DNA from: Planococcus citri
Lineage: Eukaryota; Arthropoda; Insecta; Hemiptera; Pseudococcidae
Length of the DNA stretch: 64,000 nt
Reading direction: 5' to 3'
Assembly (NCBI RefSeq): GCF_950023065.1
Contig: NC_088678.1
Coordinates: forward strand, 82,431,590 to 82,495,589
Shown here: in pieces, positions 47,620 to 61,009 of the stretch
Layout of the letters: each line of letters starts with the position of its first letter
Position numbering within the stretch: position 1 is the stretch's first letter
Notes under the pieces: model-generated
Told to the model about the DNA's origin: nothing
The model's input: only the letters and a program-made list of their open reading frames with translations
The model's database searches: none
Translations under genes and position numbers: made by a program

Positions 47620-49580
47620 TTCAACATTTCCACTCATCAAGAACGATTTAAATCTAATATTAAGTTCTTTCATCATCTGCAATAAATCAAAATATTTATC
47701 GTACGGAGTAAATAGATAAATTGGCCATGTTCGTGGGATACCTATAGATAAACTGAATTATAATCTACTTTAATATAGAACAATTCAATTTAATATGTAC
47801 ATGTATAAAGAACGAATTGAATCTAAACAGTTCGTTTATTATCTCTCATCTCTTAACGATTTAGGTATCAGATATCATTGTAAAAAACAGATAAGTCCGC
47901 AAGTAAGTGAAGAAAAAGGCATAATTTCCTATTCAACGACATTTTTTGAAAAAAAAAACTTCTAAAACAAAGAAATTTTTACAGGAAAATACCTATGTAG
48001 AAATAAAATGAAACTTATTGAAAAAAATTGTTACTGGTATTACACTGAATATTTTTTGGTCAAGGTATCTAATCAAATTTTGGAATAAAGGTTACAGTTA
48101 TGTGATTGTTTGCCTTTTTCATGGTTATTTCCCAAAATAACGTCAAAGGTACATAACATAACCCGATAACATAACATCCCTGGTTCTTTGTTCTCGCTCT
48201 TATTGGAAATTCGCCGTTTTTATTTCATCATCCTTGTTCTTCCTATTCTTTAAACATTTTCTATTACTAGGTAAGTACAGGTAAAACCAAAATCAGCTAT
48301 TTTAATTCCGAAATTTCGGAATAAAGCATGAAAATTATATACTGTTTGTTCACTTCTTATGGATGTAGGTCTAAAAGAAAAATAAGTGCATCTTACAAAA
48401 AAAGAGGAGTTGAATTAATAAAAAAAAAAAAACTTGAATGACGTCAAAAGAAAAAGTCAAAAATATATTTGTAGATGAATTTTTCAGCCAAGAATTAGCT
48501 CGTCTCAAGTACTACATAATTTTTTTTGTAAGTACTTTGTATGCAAATTTTTACTTATTTACGTAATCGCTCGTTAGATATACGTAACCACTATCCTTCA
48601 AGATGTACATACGTCTTGTACTCGTATTTGTAGTTGCAGCTGTACCTCCACCCACATACTAAAATACAAATAAGATTACAGGAAATATACAGCTTCAAAA
48701 ATTGAATACCTAATAAATTTATACTCGGCTCGGACTCGAGCTCTCTCATTTATCAACAAATAAACGTAATTAGCGTTACGAGATCTATTTTTTTCTCACC
48801 GTTGTTCTCACGTTTTGTTGTTATATATGTATTTCTTATTCTTCATCATCATCTGAAATCTTATACACAGCATCTATTCGAGTTTCTTTTTTCACCGTGA
48901 CGTTTTGGCGGCATCGGCACGGCGCTTTTGATTTCCACTCGATGTATCTTGCGGCAATATTTACACATTTTTGAATATTATTTACGTCTTTTTTTTCTTT
49001 TCTTTTACGTGGTTTGATAAAGCGGGGTAAGTTGAGGAATTGACTCGTTCATTTATACAGGTAAATATCACTACATTACTTTTACGAGTTTATAAGCTCG
49101 AAGTTGATCACGATATTTGCGAATTTCTGAAATGTTTGGATGAAATTCCTCAAAAACAATGAATAACATTGTAGATCCAAGAGTCTAAGTAATTTAGGTT
49201 TACTTTGTGTAGAATGAACTAAATTAATACACATTACGTACTAGAAGCAATTAAGTATCAATGTTATGTAGGCCTAATTATGCGTTTAAACGCCCCTGAC
49301 ATGGTCACAAATGCACGTCACACTATTACGAACATTTATGTCACTATCGCAAAAAGGAGCTTTTAGCCTACGCTGAGAGAAAAATCATTAGAATCGGGGC
49401 AGAGATAAATAGGTAACACTTCAACTTCACGCCAGTGTTTTGGTCTAAAAAGTAACCAAGTACAAACTACGAACCCTGAAATTCGAATTTTCAAAAATTT
49501 GCCAGAACTCAAAATACGAATTTTGTTGTTAATGGTGTATTTTTGGTTCTCCTTTGGTCTTGTTCCCAAATACAATTTCG
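47620..49580. other. unique flank of the 342-residue gene, no gene seen
   Basis: GAACGAxTTxAATCTAA occurs near 47641 and 47810. No clear TATA box on the minus strand. A CATAACATAAC run lies at 48153-48175. Frames are short, except 49363-49704 minus (113 codons), which overlaps the start of the repeat block and is unrecognised. Confidence 0.4.
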
Positions 49581-50970
49581 ACAAAAAAAAATCATCACTT
49601 TCTGTGCAGTTTTGGCCAAAAATAGAAGCATAGGACAACGTTGATAAATTTGAAACTTCTTGACAATTTTGACAAGAAATGGAACATTTTGACTTTTTTG
49701 ACAAAAAAAAAAAACATTATTTTTGACAATTTTGGCAAAAAATATATCTAATCATTGTACTGTTGTTATCAAAATAAAAACTTCTTGACAATGACACAAA
49801 AATAAGATTTCACAACAATTATAGCGAAAAATGGATCGTTTTGACAATTTTGGCAATTTTGACAAAAAATGAAACTTTTTAATAAATCTCAGAAAAACGA
49901 GACTTTTTGGCAATTTCGACAAAAAATGAATTTTTTTGAAAATTTTGACCAAAGAAATGGATCATTCTAACAATTTTGACAAAAACGGTGCTTTTTTGGC
50001 AATTTTGTCAAAAAGTATTGTAGAAATATGTATTGTTGCCTCAATTAGAACTTCTTCACAATTTTGACCAATGATGGGAATTTTTGACAATAAAAAAGAA
50101 ACTTTTCCGGCAATTTTGGTTTAAAAAAAAGATGCAATGTTTGTTCTAGGAATTTGAAAAAAAACAGGGCTTTTCTAGACAACTAAGGTAAAATGAATAT
50201 TTTCTGAATGTTTTTGCAAAAACTAAAAAAGAAGGAATTTTTCAACAATTTTACCAAAAAATGGACTTTTAAAAAAGTTAGCAAAAAACAGGGCTTTTTT
50301 GTGTAATTTGTTTGAATAAAAATGGAAACTTGTTAGGTAACAATTTTGACAAAAATGTAACCATTTAAAATTTTTTCAAAAATTTAGGATTCTGTCACAA
50401 TTTTATGAAAGGCAACTTTTAGACATTTTTTGAAAAAAATAGGATTTTAAAAATTTTTTTGCTAAAACAAAACCCTGAACCTTCCAGGAAATTTCAATCG
50501 AAATCCAGACTTGACAATTTTGAAAAAAAAACAAGAATTTTTGGGAAATTAAAGACCATTTGACGAAAAAGCAGAACTTTTTTGGGGAATGTAGGCATTA
50601 AAACCGAATCTTTGTTTGACAATTTTGCAAAAAAGCAAAAATTTCTAGGCAGTAGGTAGAGGCCAAAGCAAAATCAATATTTTTTACATATTGTTTAGTT
50701 TTGACAAAAATGCAGGAATTTCTCAACAATCTTAACAAAAATAAGGACTTTTTAATAATTTAGCCAAAAAAAGAAACTTTTGAAAACTTAAAAAAAAAAA
50801 AACAAAAACAGGATTTTTTAAAATAAAAATCGAATAAGATTTTGTCACGAGCTTCAGAAAAAGAGACTCGTCTTAAAAATATGACTTTTGGCTTTTTTAA
50901 TTTTTCAAATATATCTAAAAATTAAAATTGGCAGTTTTTTTTGGAAAGACCGAAAAACAGAATTTTTGGC
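49580..50970. repeat. GACAATTTTGACAAAAA degenerate tandem array
   Basis: Roughly 35-45 base units built on TTTTGACAATTTTGGCAAAA and AAAAAGCAGGACTTTTT. Same family as parts of 4440-5640, 13030-13560, 45180-45720 and 57340-57560. No gene. Confidence 0.65.
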
Positions 50971-50976
50971 ATTTTA

Positions 50977-52870
50977 GTCCGGCACATGACAATAGAAGTA
51001 ATTTAACCCCCCCCCCCCCCGATGATCCTCCGGGACAACTTTTTTCTTAAAGGGGACATCCTAAAGAACATTTTAAAGCAAACTTGCCCGAAAAAAAGTT
51101 GGCCTTACTTACAAAATGGCGGCTATTTTGGTTGACAGGTCAGCCGAAATCGCAGATTTTGCGTTTCAACATAGGACTTGCACGAAATTTTTCAAACCTT
51201 ACAAAGGTAGATCGAAAGATCATGCGAAAATTTATCACCTGCCAAAATTTCATGTGCTTAAGTGCGTTTTTCGATTTTTGGTGAATTTTTGAAAATCCAA
51301 TTTAGGCCAAAAATGAGGAAAAAAATCAAAATTTTATCAAATTGACCAAGAAAGCTGAAATTTGGAATATACCCTATCTTTGACATGCAAAATCGATTGG
51401 AAACGGTTTCAACCCGTTTTGAGCAGTTCTGGAGCCTCCAGTAGATTTTTGAAACTCGAAATTCCCACAAAATTCCATCAAATTGGAGTTGTAAAGCTCA
51501 AATTTATTCCAAAAACTAATTTCAATACGCTGCGAAGTACTGCAGGTGAATTTCAAGTCGTTTTGGATCCTCCAGCGACTTTTTGAAAATTCCTGAAGCC
51601 TCCAGCAGATTTTTGAAACTTTAAATTTTCACAAAATTTTATCAAATGGAGATGGAAAGCTGAAATTTACTCTACACTCCGATTTTAACACCCTCTGAAG
51701 ACGACTTCAGGTGGGTTCAAGTTATTTTAGAGCCTCCAGCGACTTTTTTGAAAATTTTCGGAGCCTCCAGGAGATTTTTGAAACTTGAAATTTTCCCAAA
51801 TTTTCATCAAACTGAGATGGAGAGTCGGAATTCATTCTGCAAAGTAATTTCAATATGCTACGAAGTTGACTGCTGGTGGATTTCAAGTCGTTTTGGAGCC
51901 TCCAGCGACTTTCTGAAAGGTTTGTATGGCGTGTTTTTGGAAAATTGAAATTTCCTAAAAGTACCTGGAAGCTTCAAAACCATTTGAAACCACCATGTAG
52001 TCTGCGAAGTAAATTTCAGCTTGCCAACTCCATTCGATTTAATGTTGCGGGAATTTCAAGTTTCAAAAATCTACTGGAGGCTCCAGTAACTCTCAAAGAA
52101 GTCGCTGGAGGCTCTAAAAAGACTTGAACTCACCTGAAGTCGTCTTCTGAGGGTGTTAAAACTGGAGTGTAAAGTATATTTCAGCGTTCCATCTCCATTT
52201 TGATAAAATTTTGTAAAAATTTAAAGTTTCAAAACTCTGTTGGAGGCCTTAGGAATTTTCAAAAAGTCACTGGAGGTTCCAAAACGATTTGAAATTCACC
52301 TGCAGTATTTCGTAGCGTATTGAAATTGGTTTTTAGAATAAATTTTAGCTTTACAACTCCGATTTGATGGAATTTTGTGGAAATTTTGACTTTCAAAAAT
52401 CTGCTGGAGGCTCCAGAACTGCTCAAAACGGATTGAAACTGTTTCCAATCGATTTGGCATGTCGAAAATAGGGTATATTCCAAATTTCAGCTTTCTTTGG
52501 TCAATTTGGTAACATTTTGATTTTTCCCCTCATTTTTGGCCTAAATTGCATTTTCAAAAATTCACCAAAAATCGAAAAACGCACTTTAGCACTTGAAATT
52601 TTGACAGGTGATAAATGTTTGCATGATCTTTCGATCTACCTTTGTAAAGTTTGAAAAATTTCGTGCAAGTCCTATGTTGAAACGCAAAATCTGCGATTTT
52701 GGCCCACCTGTCAATCAAAATGGCCGTCATTTTGTAAGTAAGGCCAACTTTTTTTTGGGCAAGTTTGCTTTAAAATGTTCCTTCGGATTTCCCCTTTAAG
52801 AAAAAAGTTGTCCTGTAGGATCGGCAAGGGGGGTGCAATCACTCCTATTGTCATATGCCATAAGCCGGAC
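50977..52870. mobile_element. complete GTCCGGC foldback element, 1.89 kb
   Basis: TA at 50975-50976, then GTCCGGCACATGACAATAG; the right end is AAGCCGGAC with TA at 52871-52872. The right terminus carries a small insertion (ATGCCATAAGCCGG instead of ATGCCGG). The left arm shows the marker AGATTTTTGAAACT near 51442, 51606 and 51773, giving a unit of about 167 bases; the right arm is the inverse. Non-coding. Confidence 0.88.
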
Positions 52871-52872
52871 TA

Positions 52873-55004
52873 TTAAGCAAGACAAGAGCCCTGGCAGATC
52901 AATTTCAAGAATCTATGAAAAATTTGGAAAATTTCAGTCTCACCCTCTCCCCTTTTCCACGACACATTACTTCGTCATCGCCTCATGGACATAGCCGATT
53001 TCTCTACGTCAGCAATAGGTAGGTAAATGTATCCACAATACTGTTTCGACGTTTCGATGTTTATTTACTTCAAACGAGAGAATACCCACGATGATGTGTA
53101 AATCAACAGTTTACAGAAAAAAAAACAATGATATCGTTAAATGAATAATCGTACCATAAACAATTACATTTAGTACGAGCAATAAATATCTACGTCAAGC
53201 TCAAAAATCACGTAAATTTTTTGCGACGACGACGACGTCGATTAAGATTACGTAATTGACAACGTAGATGGAATGGAAGTGTATCAAGGTGTGAAACGTT
53301 ATCGTAAATTCGCTATATTTATCATAAATTAGCATAACACGTATAATACTGATTAATAAACACGACGAAGATGATACCCGAAATCATATGTATAAGTTCA
53401 AGTGGCAATTTTTTTCAAGCTGTGTAGTCAAAATACGGGCATAAATGAGCGTAAACATGGCTTTTGGTGTAAATACCGAATACGTGTATAAGGGCAGAGA
53501 ACCATGCACCTCAGCAGTAAACTGTAAACATTGTCAAATCGGGATATTCCCACAATATAATGCTGATCACATGTATTTTTTTCGATCGCGATTTATGTAT
53601 TTAGATCGAATATTTTCAAAATATGTAAACATCCTGCGAGTAAGTTTTCAAAACACGACGAGTTGATCAACTTTTACAATTTCATCGTCTCGAATTGTCA
53701 ATTTGGGGAAATTCGTTCATCAGACTGGCACGCTTCGCTTCGTCGACTCGTAATAATAATTCCTAACATGGGCGACGGTTTATTAAACAAAATAGATAGA
53801 AATAATAATTTCTATTTGACGCGTCATCAGATTTGATTATTAACGACCTTCTCGATGCGCAACAAGTGTGTGACCCATATTGCGCCGCACGCCGCCGCTT
53901 TCATCAAATGCAACACTGCGCTGGCTGCTGCTCTTGCTGCTTCCATGCTTACGCCGCCGCGCCATTTCGCGTACTATATAATCATTAATTTCCGTCCATT
54001 TTTCAAAATATGTACTTATTATTCGTATACAGTACGAGTATGTGTACTACGAATAGGCATACCATACCATACCATCAGTCTATACAAATACTTACTCGAA
54101 CACAATACTCGTTACATACATCATAATGCGAGCACATCTATAACGTACTCGTACAAATACATACATTCTTCCTACAATCGTTCGCAATAATTGTATCTAT
54201 TACGTAGTATCTAGTATCTACTTCGTATACTTCGTACAATCTACCAACATTGGACATGCTTTTATTACTCTAGACAGTTTTCATTCCATGGAGTATCTAA
54301 TAATTCATCAAGTAGGTAGGATGATGAGTAAATTAGGTAGGCCTACACGTGTGCTACGAATGCTACGATCGCATCAATAAAATGTCACGAACACGAACGG
54401 CGACTCTTTGAAAAGTTCAATACTATTACGCGGATATTTATTTAAATTAGGTGGTATAGCCTACGGTAATTGCCATCTCGTGTCCGGACGAATTCGAACA
54501 TATTTTCTTAATTTGTCGCATAGGCGTTTTAATTGTTAGAATAGAGGACTCGTACGTAGGTGGCTGAGTACGTATGCAGAATTAGATAGGTATAAGTAAG
54601 TTGTAATTGAATACGAATTTGATATGTACTTGTATAGCGATGTGCAATAGCAAATTTCCTTCTCGATCGAACTGTAAACGCTGCGCAAATGCAACTCCAA
54701 TTTTTACAAAGACTGAATTATTCTTACGCTCTTCTCGGAAAATAACGTGCCATTATTCATTTCCAGCAAACGATGCCTGCTTTTCGGAGAAGCTACGAGC
54801 GGATAAAACGGATTCGCAAATTTACGCGGTCATTGTTTGTTTTGATTTTGAAAAACTGTCGCGTAGTCAAATGTCATCCAATGTATGGTATAAATATCGA
54901 ATTGAAAATAAACTTCGAGTACATGATCAATCATCACTTCACATGGCAGATATACAACCTTCGCAATTCTTCTACTTCAATCCAGTTGAAATTTGTTTCT
55001 CTGT
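52873..55004. other. unique intergenic DNA, no gene seen
   Basis: Contains GACGACGACGACGTCG near 53226, GCCGC-rich patches near 53880-53960, ACCATACCATACCAT near 54060, and several TACGAGT/ACTCGTA words. Frames of 111 codons (53855-54190) and about 134 pre-element codons (54607-55006) were examined and not accepted. Confidence 0.45.
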
Positions 55005-55006
55005 TA

Positions 55007-56877
55007 GTCCGGCATATGACAATAGGAGTAATTGCACCCCCCCCCCCCCGGTTGATCCTCCGGGACAACTTTTTTTTTGAAGGGGACATCCTAAGGAACA
55101 TTTTAAAGCAAACTTGCCCAAAAAAAAGTTGGCCTTACTTACAAAATGGCGGCCATTTTGATTGACAGGTCAGCCGAAATCGCAGATTTTGCGCATTTTA
55201 ACATAAGACTTGCACGAACTTTTTCAAACTTTACAAAGGTAGATCGAAAAATCATGCAAAAATTTATCACCTGTCAAAATTTCAAGTGCTAAATTGCGTT
55301 TTTCGATTTTTGGTGAATTTTTGAAAATCGAATTTTGACCAAAAATGAGGGAAAAAATCAAAATTTTACCAAATCGACCAAGAAAGGTGAAATTTGGGAT
55401 ATACCATATTTTTGACATGCTAACTTGATTGGAAACGGTTTCAAGCCGTTTAGAGCAATTCTGGAGCCTGCAGCAGATTTTTGAAACTCGAAATTCCCAC
55501 AAAATTCCATCAAATTGCAGTTGTAAGGCTGAAATTTATTCTAAAAACTAATTTTCAATACGCTACGAAGTACTGCAGGTAAATTTCAAGTCGTTTTGGA
55601 GTCTCCAGCCACTTTTTGAAAATTCCTGAAGCCTCCAGGAGGTTTTTAATCCTTTAAATTTTCACAAAATTTCATCAGATATGGAGATGGAAAGCTGAAA
55701 TTTACTCCACACTCGAATTTTAACACCCCCTGAAGACGACTTCAGGTGGGTTCAAGTCATTTTAGGGCCTCCAGCGACTTTTTTGAAAATTACTGGAGCT
55801 TCCAGTAGATCGTTGAAACTTGAAATTTCCCCAACATTAATTTATCAAATGGAGTTGGCCAGCTGAAATTTACTTCGCAGACTACATGCTGGTTTCAAAT
55901 GGCTTTCAGCTTCCAGCTACTTTTAGGAAATTTCAATTTTCCAAAAAAACATCATACAACCTTTCAAAAAGTTGCTGGAGGCTCCAAAACGACTTGAGAT
56001 TCACCAGCAGTCAACTTCGTAGCGTATTGAAATTAGTTTGTAGAATGAATTTCGACTCTTCATCTCAGTTTGATGAAATTTTGGAGAAAATTTCAAGTTT
56101 CAAAAATCTACTGGAGGCTCCAGTAATTTTCGAAAAAGTCGCTGGAGGAACTAAAATGACTTGAACCCACCTGAAGTCGTCTTCAGAGGGTGTTAAAATT
56201 CGAGTGTAGAATAAATTTCAGCTTTCCATCTCCATTTGATGAAATTTTGTGAAAATTCAAAGTTTCAAAAATCTGTTGGAGGCTTCAGGAATTTTCAAAA
56301 AGTGGCTGGAGACTCCAAAACCTCTTGAAATTTACCTGTAGTGCTTCGTAGCGTATTGACTATTGAAATTAGTTTTTAGAATAAATTTTAGCTTTACAAC
56401 TCCAACTTGATGGAATTTTGTGGGAATTTCGAGTTTCAAAAATCTGCTGGAGGCTCCAGAACTGCTCTAAACGGCTTGAAACCGCTTTCAATCGATTTAG
56501 CATGTCAAAAATAGGGTATATCCCAAATTTCAGCTTTCTTGGTCGATTTGGTAAAATTTTCAAAAATTCACCAAAAATCGAAAAACGCACTTTAGCACTT
56601 GAAATTTTGACAGGTGATAAATTTTTGCATGATCTTTCGATCTACCTTTGTAAAGTTTGAAAAATTTCGTGCAAGTCCTATGTTGAAACGTAAAATTTGC
56701 GATTTCGGCTGGACCTGTCAATCAAAATGGCCGCCATTTTGTAAGTAAGGCCAACTTTTTTTTTTTGACAAATTTGCTTTAAAATGTTCTTTAGGATGTC
56801 CTCTTTAAGAAAAAAGTTGTCCCGGAGGATCGGCGGTGGGGGGGTGGTGCAATTACTCCTATTGTCATATGCCAGAC
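55007..56877. mobile_element. complete GTCCGGC foldback element, 1.87 kb
   Basis: TA at 55005-55006, then GTCCGGCATATGACAATAGG and a C tract; the right end is ATTGTCATATGCCAGAC followed by TA at 56878-56879. Arms are inverted copies with CTGGAGxCTCCAG-type motifs. One base of the right terminus (GCCAGAC for GCCGGAC) has changed. No transposase frame. Confidence 0.87.
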
Positions 56878-56879
56878 TA

Positions 56880-58870
56880 TGTGAGAAGATGTCTATTAAT
56901 GCCACCCACACTTCTGAACCAAATGCTGAGCTGCTAAGTTGAATTTTCAATTTGGAAAATTTTGAGAGAATTGGGAAGAAATCCAGCTCTTAATTGGCAC
57001 GATTAATTTTCAACAATTCATCGCTCATTTTTTTTAAAATTCGACTCTTCCAACCCTTTTCATCTGTCCTCAAAATTTCCTAAAAATTGAAAAATATTGT
57101 TACATTTGGTCTATTGAATTTTTGGGAGCGCTGAATGAACAACAATTTACTTTAAGGACCCCCAAAATATCCTCGTTAGTTTGCCAAGCTGGTGGGGGGG
57201 GGGGAGGGGGGAGGGAAGAGTGAGACACCCTCAAACAGAAAATTTCGGGCGAAAAGTTGAGAATTTTTGGAAAAAATTGGGTGAATTGGAAAAAGCTGAG
57301 AAATTTGGGAAAGTTGGAAAGAAATTGTGTTAAGCAGGGAAAATCAAAAAATTGCTAAGTTTTTACTTCTTGAATAAAAAATTTTCAAAAAGTATTCGAT
57401 TTAGCGAATCCTTTTCTCTGATCAAAGTTAGAGAGTTCAAAGCTGCCAGAAAATCCAAAACTGCCAGAAAATCCCAACTTCTGTTGAAATATCACAAAAA
57501 GTCTACTTTTCGACGCAAGAATTCGGAAACAATAATTTTCAAATTTTGCAAAAATTGTTTGTTTTTGCAAAATATATAAAAATTATGTCTTGAAAAGAAT
57601 GAAGAATTGTGAATTTCCGAGAGCTTTTGCGTTCGCCTCGCTCGGGCCCCATCCATATGAAATTTTTCAAGAATGAAAAATTGACTTTAGAAGTTTAAAA
57701 AACATAATCAAATCAATCCTTTCAGGGTTAGTGCCGGTGCAAAAAAAGGCAATAAATAACGAAAAAATGTGCGAAATTTCATTCAAAAATACCAAAAAGC
57801 ACAACAATTTTAATCTGGAAAAAGAACAATTCAAATTTTTTGTCAAGTATGAAAACATTGTTTTTGAACATTTAAATAAATTATTCAATATTTTTGTTTC
57901 CAACTGCCCCTTCCAAACTTTCTTCGAACCACATCTGGCTAATTTGCGGGGAAAATACTGGAGAGGGGAAGCGGGGGTTAGGCATGAAAATTTGGGAAAA
58001 TTTCAGTCTCACCCATAGCATCTGACGGATTTTTTTTGTTGAAAAAATTACTACTTTTTCATTACTTTTTTCACTACCTTTTTTCAGTCAAATTTTTTGC
58101 AGGTTCTTCAGTCGACCCCCCCACCCTGCGTCACACAAAAAAATAACAAAGTGAAATTTTTCACAAAGTTTTCAAAAAAATGTTGAAGTTCTGAAAATTT
58201 GTACTACGTAGGGGTATACCAAATACATATTTTTTCATTTTTTCACTACTTTTAAATTCTAGAGAACATGAGTGATGAATAGGAATTTTTAGAGTGAAGA
58301 AACGATTTTTTTTCGCATGGGGGCTACATTTTTTTGTACAATTTGTTTATTTTGGTCCTCCAAAGAAACCATGTGGATATATTTTTCAAAATTTGAGCGA
58401 AGGGCTGATACACCTTCATAATCCGGGCAACTCTTTTTGAAACAGCTCCAAAATCTTGCAAGCTTTTGAATTTTTGAATGCCTCTAGATGGCTTTTTAAA
58501 ATTGAATTTTCTTTCACTATAAACAACATGTGAGAAAATTATGGGAAAATTCGCGATTTTAAATGAGTTGTGTATCTTTTCTAATAGTATTTTAGCAACC
58601 AACATTTGAAATTCAATTTTTTTTTCGCTAATTAAATATTTAGGTAATTGGTTGCCATATAGTTGTAAAAAAGAAGCGAAATTCATCCAAGCGAATTTTC
58701 CCTGTGGTTTTCTCGAATTTTTTGCCACAATGGCTCAAGAAAATACAGAAAGCACTTTTTCAAATTAAAAACAATTTTCTTTTGCCCTCGCTTCGCTTGG
58801 ACCATCCCCTCCCCCCACCACGACACATGATTTGTCAGGCCTCCAGCAATATATGAATTTCTTCAAAAAA
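56880..58870. repeat. AT-rich repeat remnants
   Basis: Holds a G-rich tract (57191-57215), a degenerate AAAATTxGGxAAA array (57230-57600), GCTTTTGCGTTCGCCTCGCTCGGGC at 57624 and TTTTGCCCTCGCTTCGCTTGG at 58780 (inverse forms of the AGCGAAGCGAGG motif), and CACTACCTTTTT words near 58060 shared with 61010-62238. A 134-codon minus-strand frame (58324-58728) is unrecognised and within chance length. Confidence 0.45.
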
Positions 58871-58876
58871 TAATTA

Positions 58877-59161
58877 ATGAGGGAAAGGGATGAGGGGAAA
58901 AGCAGAGTTTTGTTTCGAATAGAATGGAAATCTTCGATACATAATTTTCAATTCCAAGAACCCTCAGGAGTACTGAATGATAATGGAGGACAGAAGAATC
59001 TGTTGGTCCAAACTAGACCTTTGAATGCGCCATCGATCGAATCATCATTTCAGCCAAATCCCAAACATATACGAACATGCTCAGACACGTTATCACGAAG
59101 TATATGCAAACATCTAGTCGACTCCGGCGACCAATTTCCTCGTAAACTCGAACCTCATTAG
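58877..59161 (+). CDS. uncertain 94-codon open frame
   Basis: The frame begins MRERDEGKSRVLFRIEWKSS and has balanced amino-acid use (Ser, Asn, Arg, Pro, Cys), unlike the Lys/Phe-rich chance frames around it. It ends at TAG in DNA that becomes less AT-rich. There is no signal peptide, no domain I know, no neighbour with related function and no splice evidence. It may be an exon or chance. Confidence 0.12.
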   Translation: MRERDEGKSRVLFRIEWKSSIHNFQFQEPSGVLNDNGGQKNLLVQTRPLNAPSIESSFQPNPKHIRTCSDTLSRSICKHLVDSGDQFPRKLEPH

Positions 59162-61008
59162 TGACTCAGCGCGCAATAATCCGTGCCCGGCGACTGTCAG
59201 CGGCCGGTGGCCTGCCTCCTCTTCATCATCATCATGCAGCAAACAAAGCGCCTTTTGTTGAAAGGCGTAGACAAAAGCCTAGTTTGTAGAATTTGCGCAT
59301 AATTAAGCACGCCGACTATGGGTCGGCATCGGCAACCAGTGCCAGGAAAACAAAGAGACGGGAAACGCAATACCTAATACCTTTCGAAACCAGTTGACAA
59401 TCACAATACCAAACCATAGCACAGCTTGTACAAAAACACGACCAAGACCAGCAGATTTAATCCCATGTGCATACAATATGTACCAGTATATGTATAAGCG
59501 GGCATGGGCAGAGAATGAGACACCGAGAACCGAGATTCAAATCCTCTTGGTGGCACGCGAAGGCAAAGATGGTGGTGCGGAGTCACAGTCGCAGCCTCCG
59601 GTGGCGTTGTACTACGTATTGTAGCTCGAGTGCTGTACTCGCGTATCGTAGATGCGGAAAAATTGCGATGAAAAATGCACGCCAATTTTTTCTAATTTAA
59701 TAAGTACTATACCTACTCTCGAGTTCTAACCTCGTCGTTGAGCGAAAATTAGTTCAAGATCGTGGCAATTTTTTTATTTAGAAAATAAATTGATTACGAC
59801 CTCGGTCTCTGGCGTGGCGGTGGCTGTAACACACGACGATGACGTACTCGTAATCTCGTATGCTGCAGCGAAAACAATGACGACGAGAGTCGAGATTGCA
59901 CATCGGAATAGTCGTTTTATTTCTACTCGTATGTAATGTACACAAACAAAGTGCATTTTATGTATGCAAGTGTAATGTGTTCCGAGTATAGGAATTTATA
60001 TCTACCCAGGGTAAAACCAAACCGATGAATATTGTATGCGCGAAACGTGTGCAGCAACTTCCTCGATGATAATCGTTAACGTTTAAAACTAGTCATCATC
60101 ATTGTTGTATCATCGTCGGATGTACGAGTACGAGTATTTACTCGTGTACGCGAGTAAAAAAAAGAAGACAAGTACCTACACTTAGAACGTAATCGCGTTA
60201 TAATTTTATTTTTCCATCTTCTTTCTCATTCCACCACAAGTTGTACTATATGCTTACTTAGTATAAAATACATATAAAGTATAGAGGTACGTCTGCGTAT
60301 AAAATGCAGGAAACGCGTGGGATGATTGAAAAATGCCATGTCGCCATATACTCGTCGTACTCGTATACCTACAGCAGCCAGCTCGCTATCGAGTGTGGAG
60401 TATGGAGCGAGTGAAAAATCACGATCGTGTCTCTCCGCATCGCCAAGGTAAAATAGAGCGAGAGAAGGATGCAGGGATATATGTAGCTAACATAAGTCAG
60501 AAAATTTATTGCAACGGTCGTTTTAAGCGTGATATTTCTTAGAAACGTGATAGACAATTTCTTAATGATATTCATATTCTTGAGTGATGCGCAAATAATT
60601 ATCGTTGCCGAGTTTTCTGACAAATAATACTTATGGTAAAGTACCTTACTACCTATACGAGTATATATACTGGACAGTTGCCCCGTCGAGGAGTTTGCTG
60701 ATTTTCAAACCGTTTAAGAAAAATTGACATTTATATTGTAGATGAATTATTAACGATGTAGGATGAGCAGTTTAGCTCTGTACGCGGAGCCTCATCTGCA
60801 GACGCCAGAAATTAGAAACGTAGACCTACAGTAGCCTTTTACCGTAGGTATTACTGTACTAGCCGAGCGATGCATCATCCAGAATCTTGTTCAAACTTGT
60901 CATGCCCATGCTACATATATGTAGAAGACGTAGCTGTGGTGTGAAAAATCAGCACAGTTAGGTGCAAATGTAATGTGTACAACATCACAAGTCGATAGGT
61001 ACTCGTAA
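59160..61008. other. unique intergenic DNA, no gene seen
   Basis: Among the highest local densities of ACTCGTA/TACGAGT in the window (near 59845, 59925, 60126, 60132, 60358, 60658 and 61000). Contains CATCATCATCATGC near 59224. Frames overlap on both strands and none is convincing. Confidence 0.45.
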
Positions 61009-61009
61009 C

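Noticed and set aside
54607..55080. 157-codon plus-strand frame
   Set aside because: Its last 24 or so codons run into the foldback element at 55007, and the rest shows no domain, signal peptide or splice pattern. Its length is only slightly beyond chance for this composition.
58324..58728. 134-codon minus-strand frame
   Set aside because: Length is within chance expectation in this AT-rich DNA and it lies among repeat remnants. I could not match it to a transposase or any other family.
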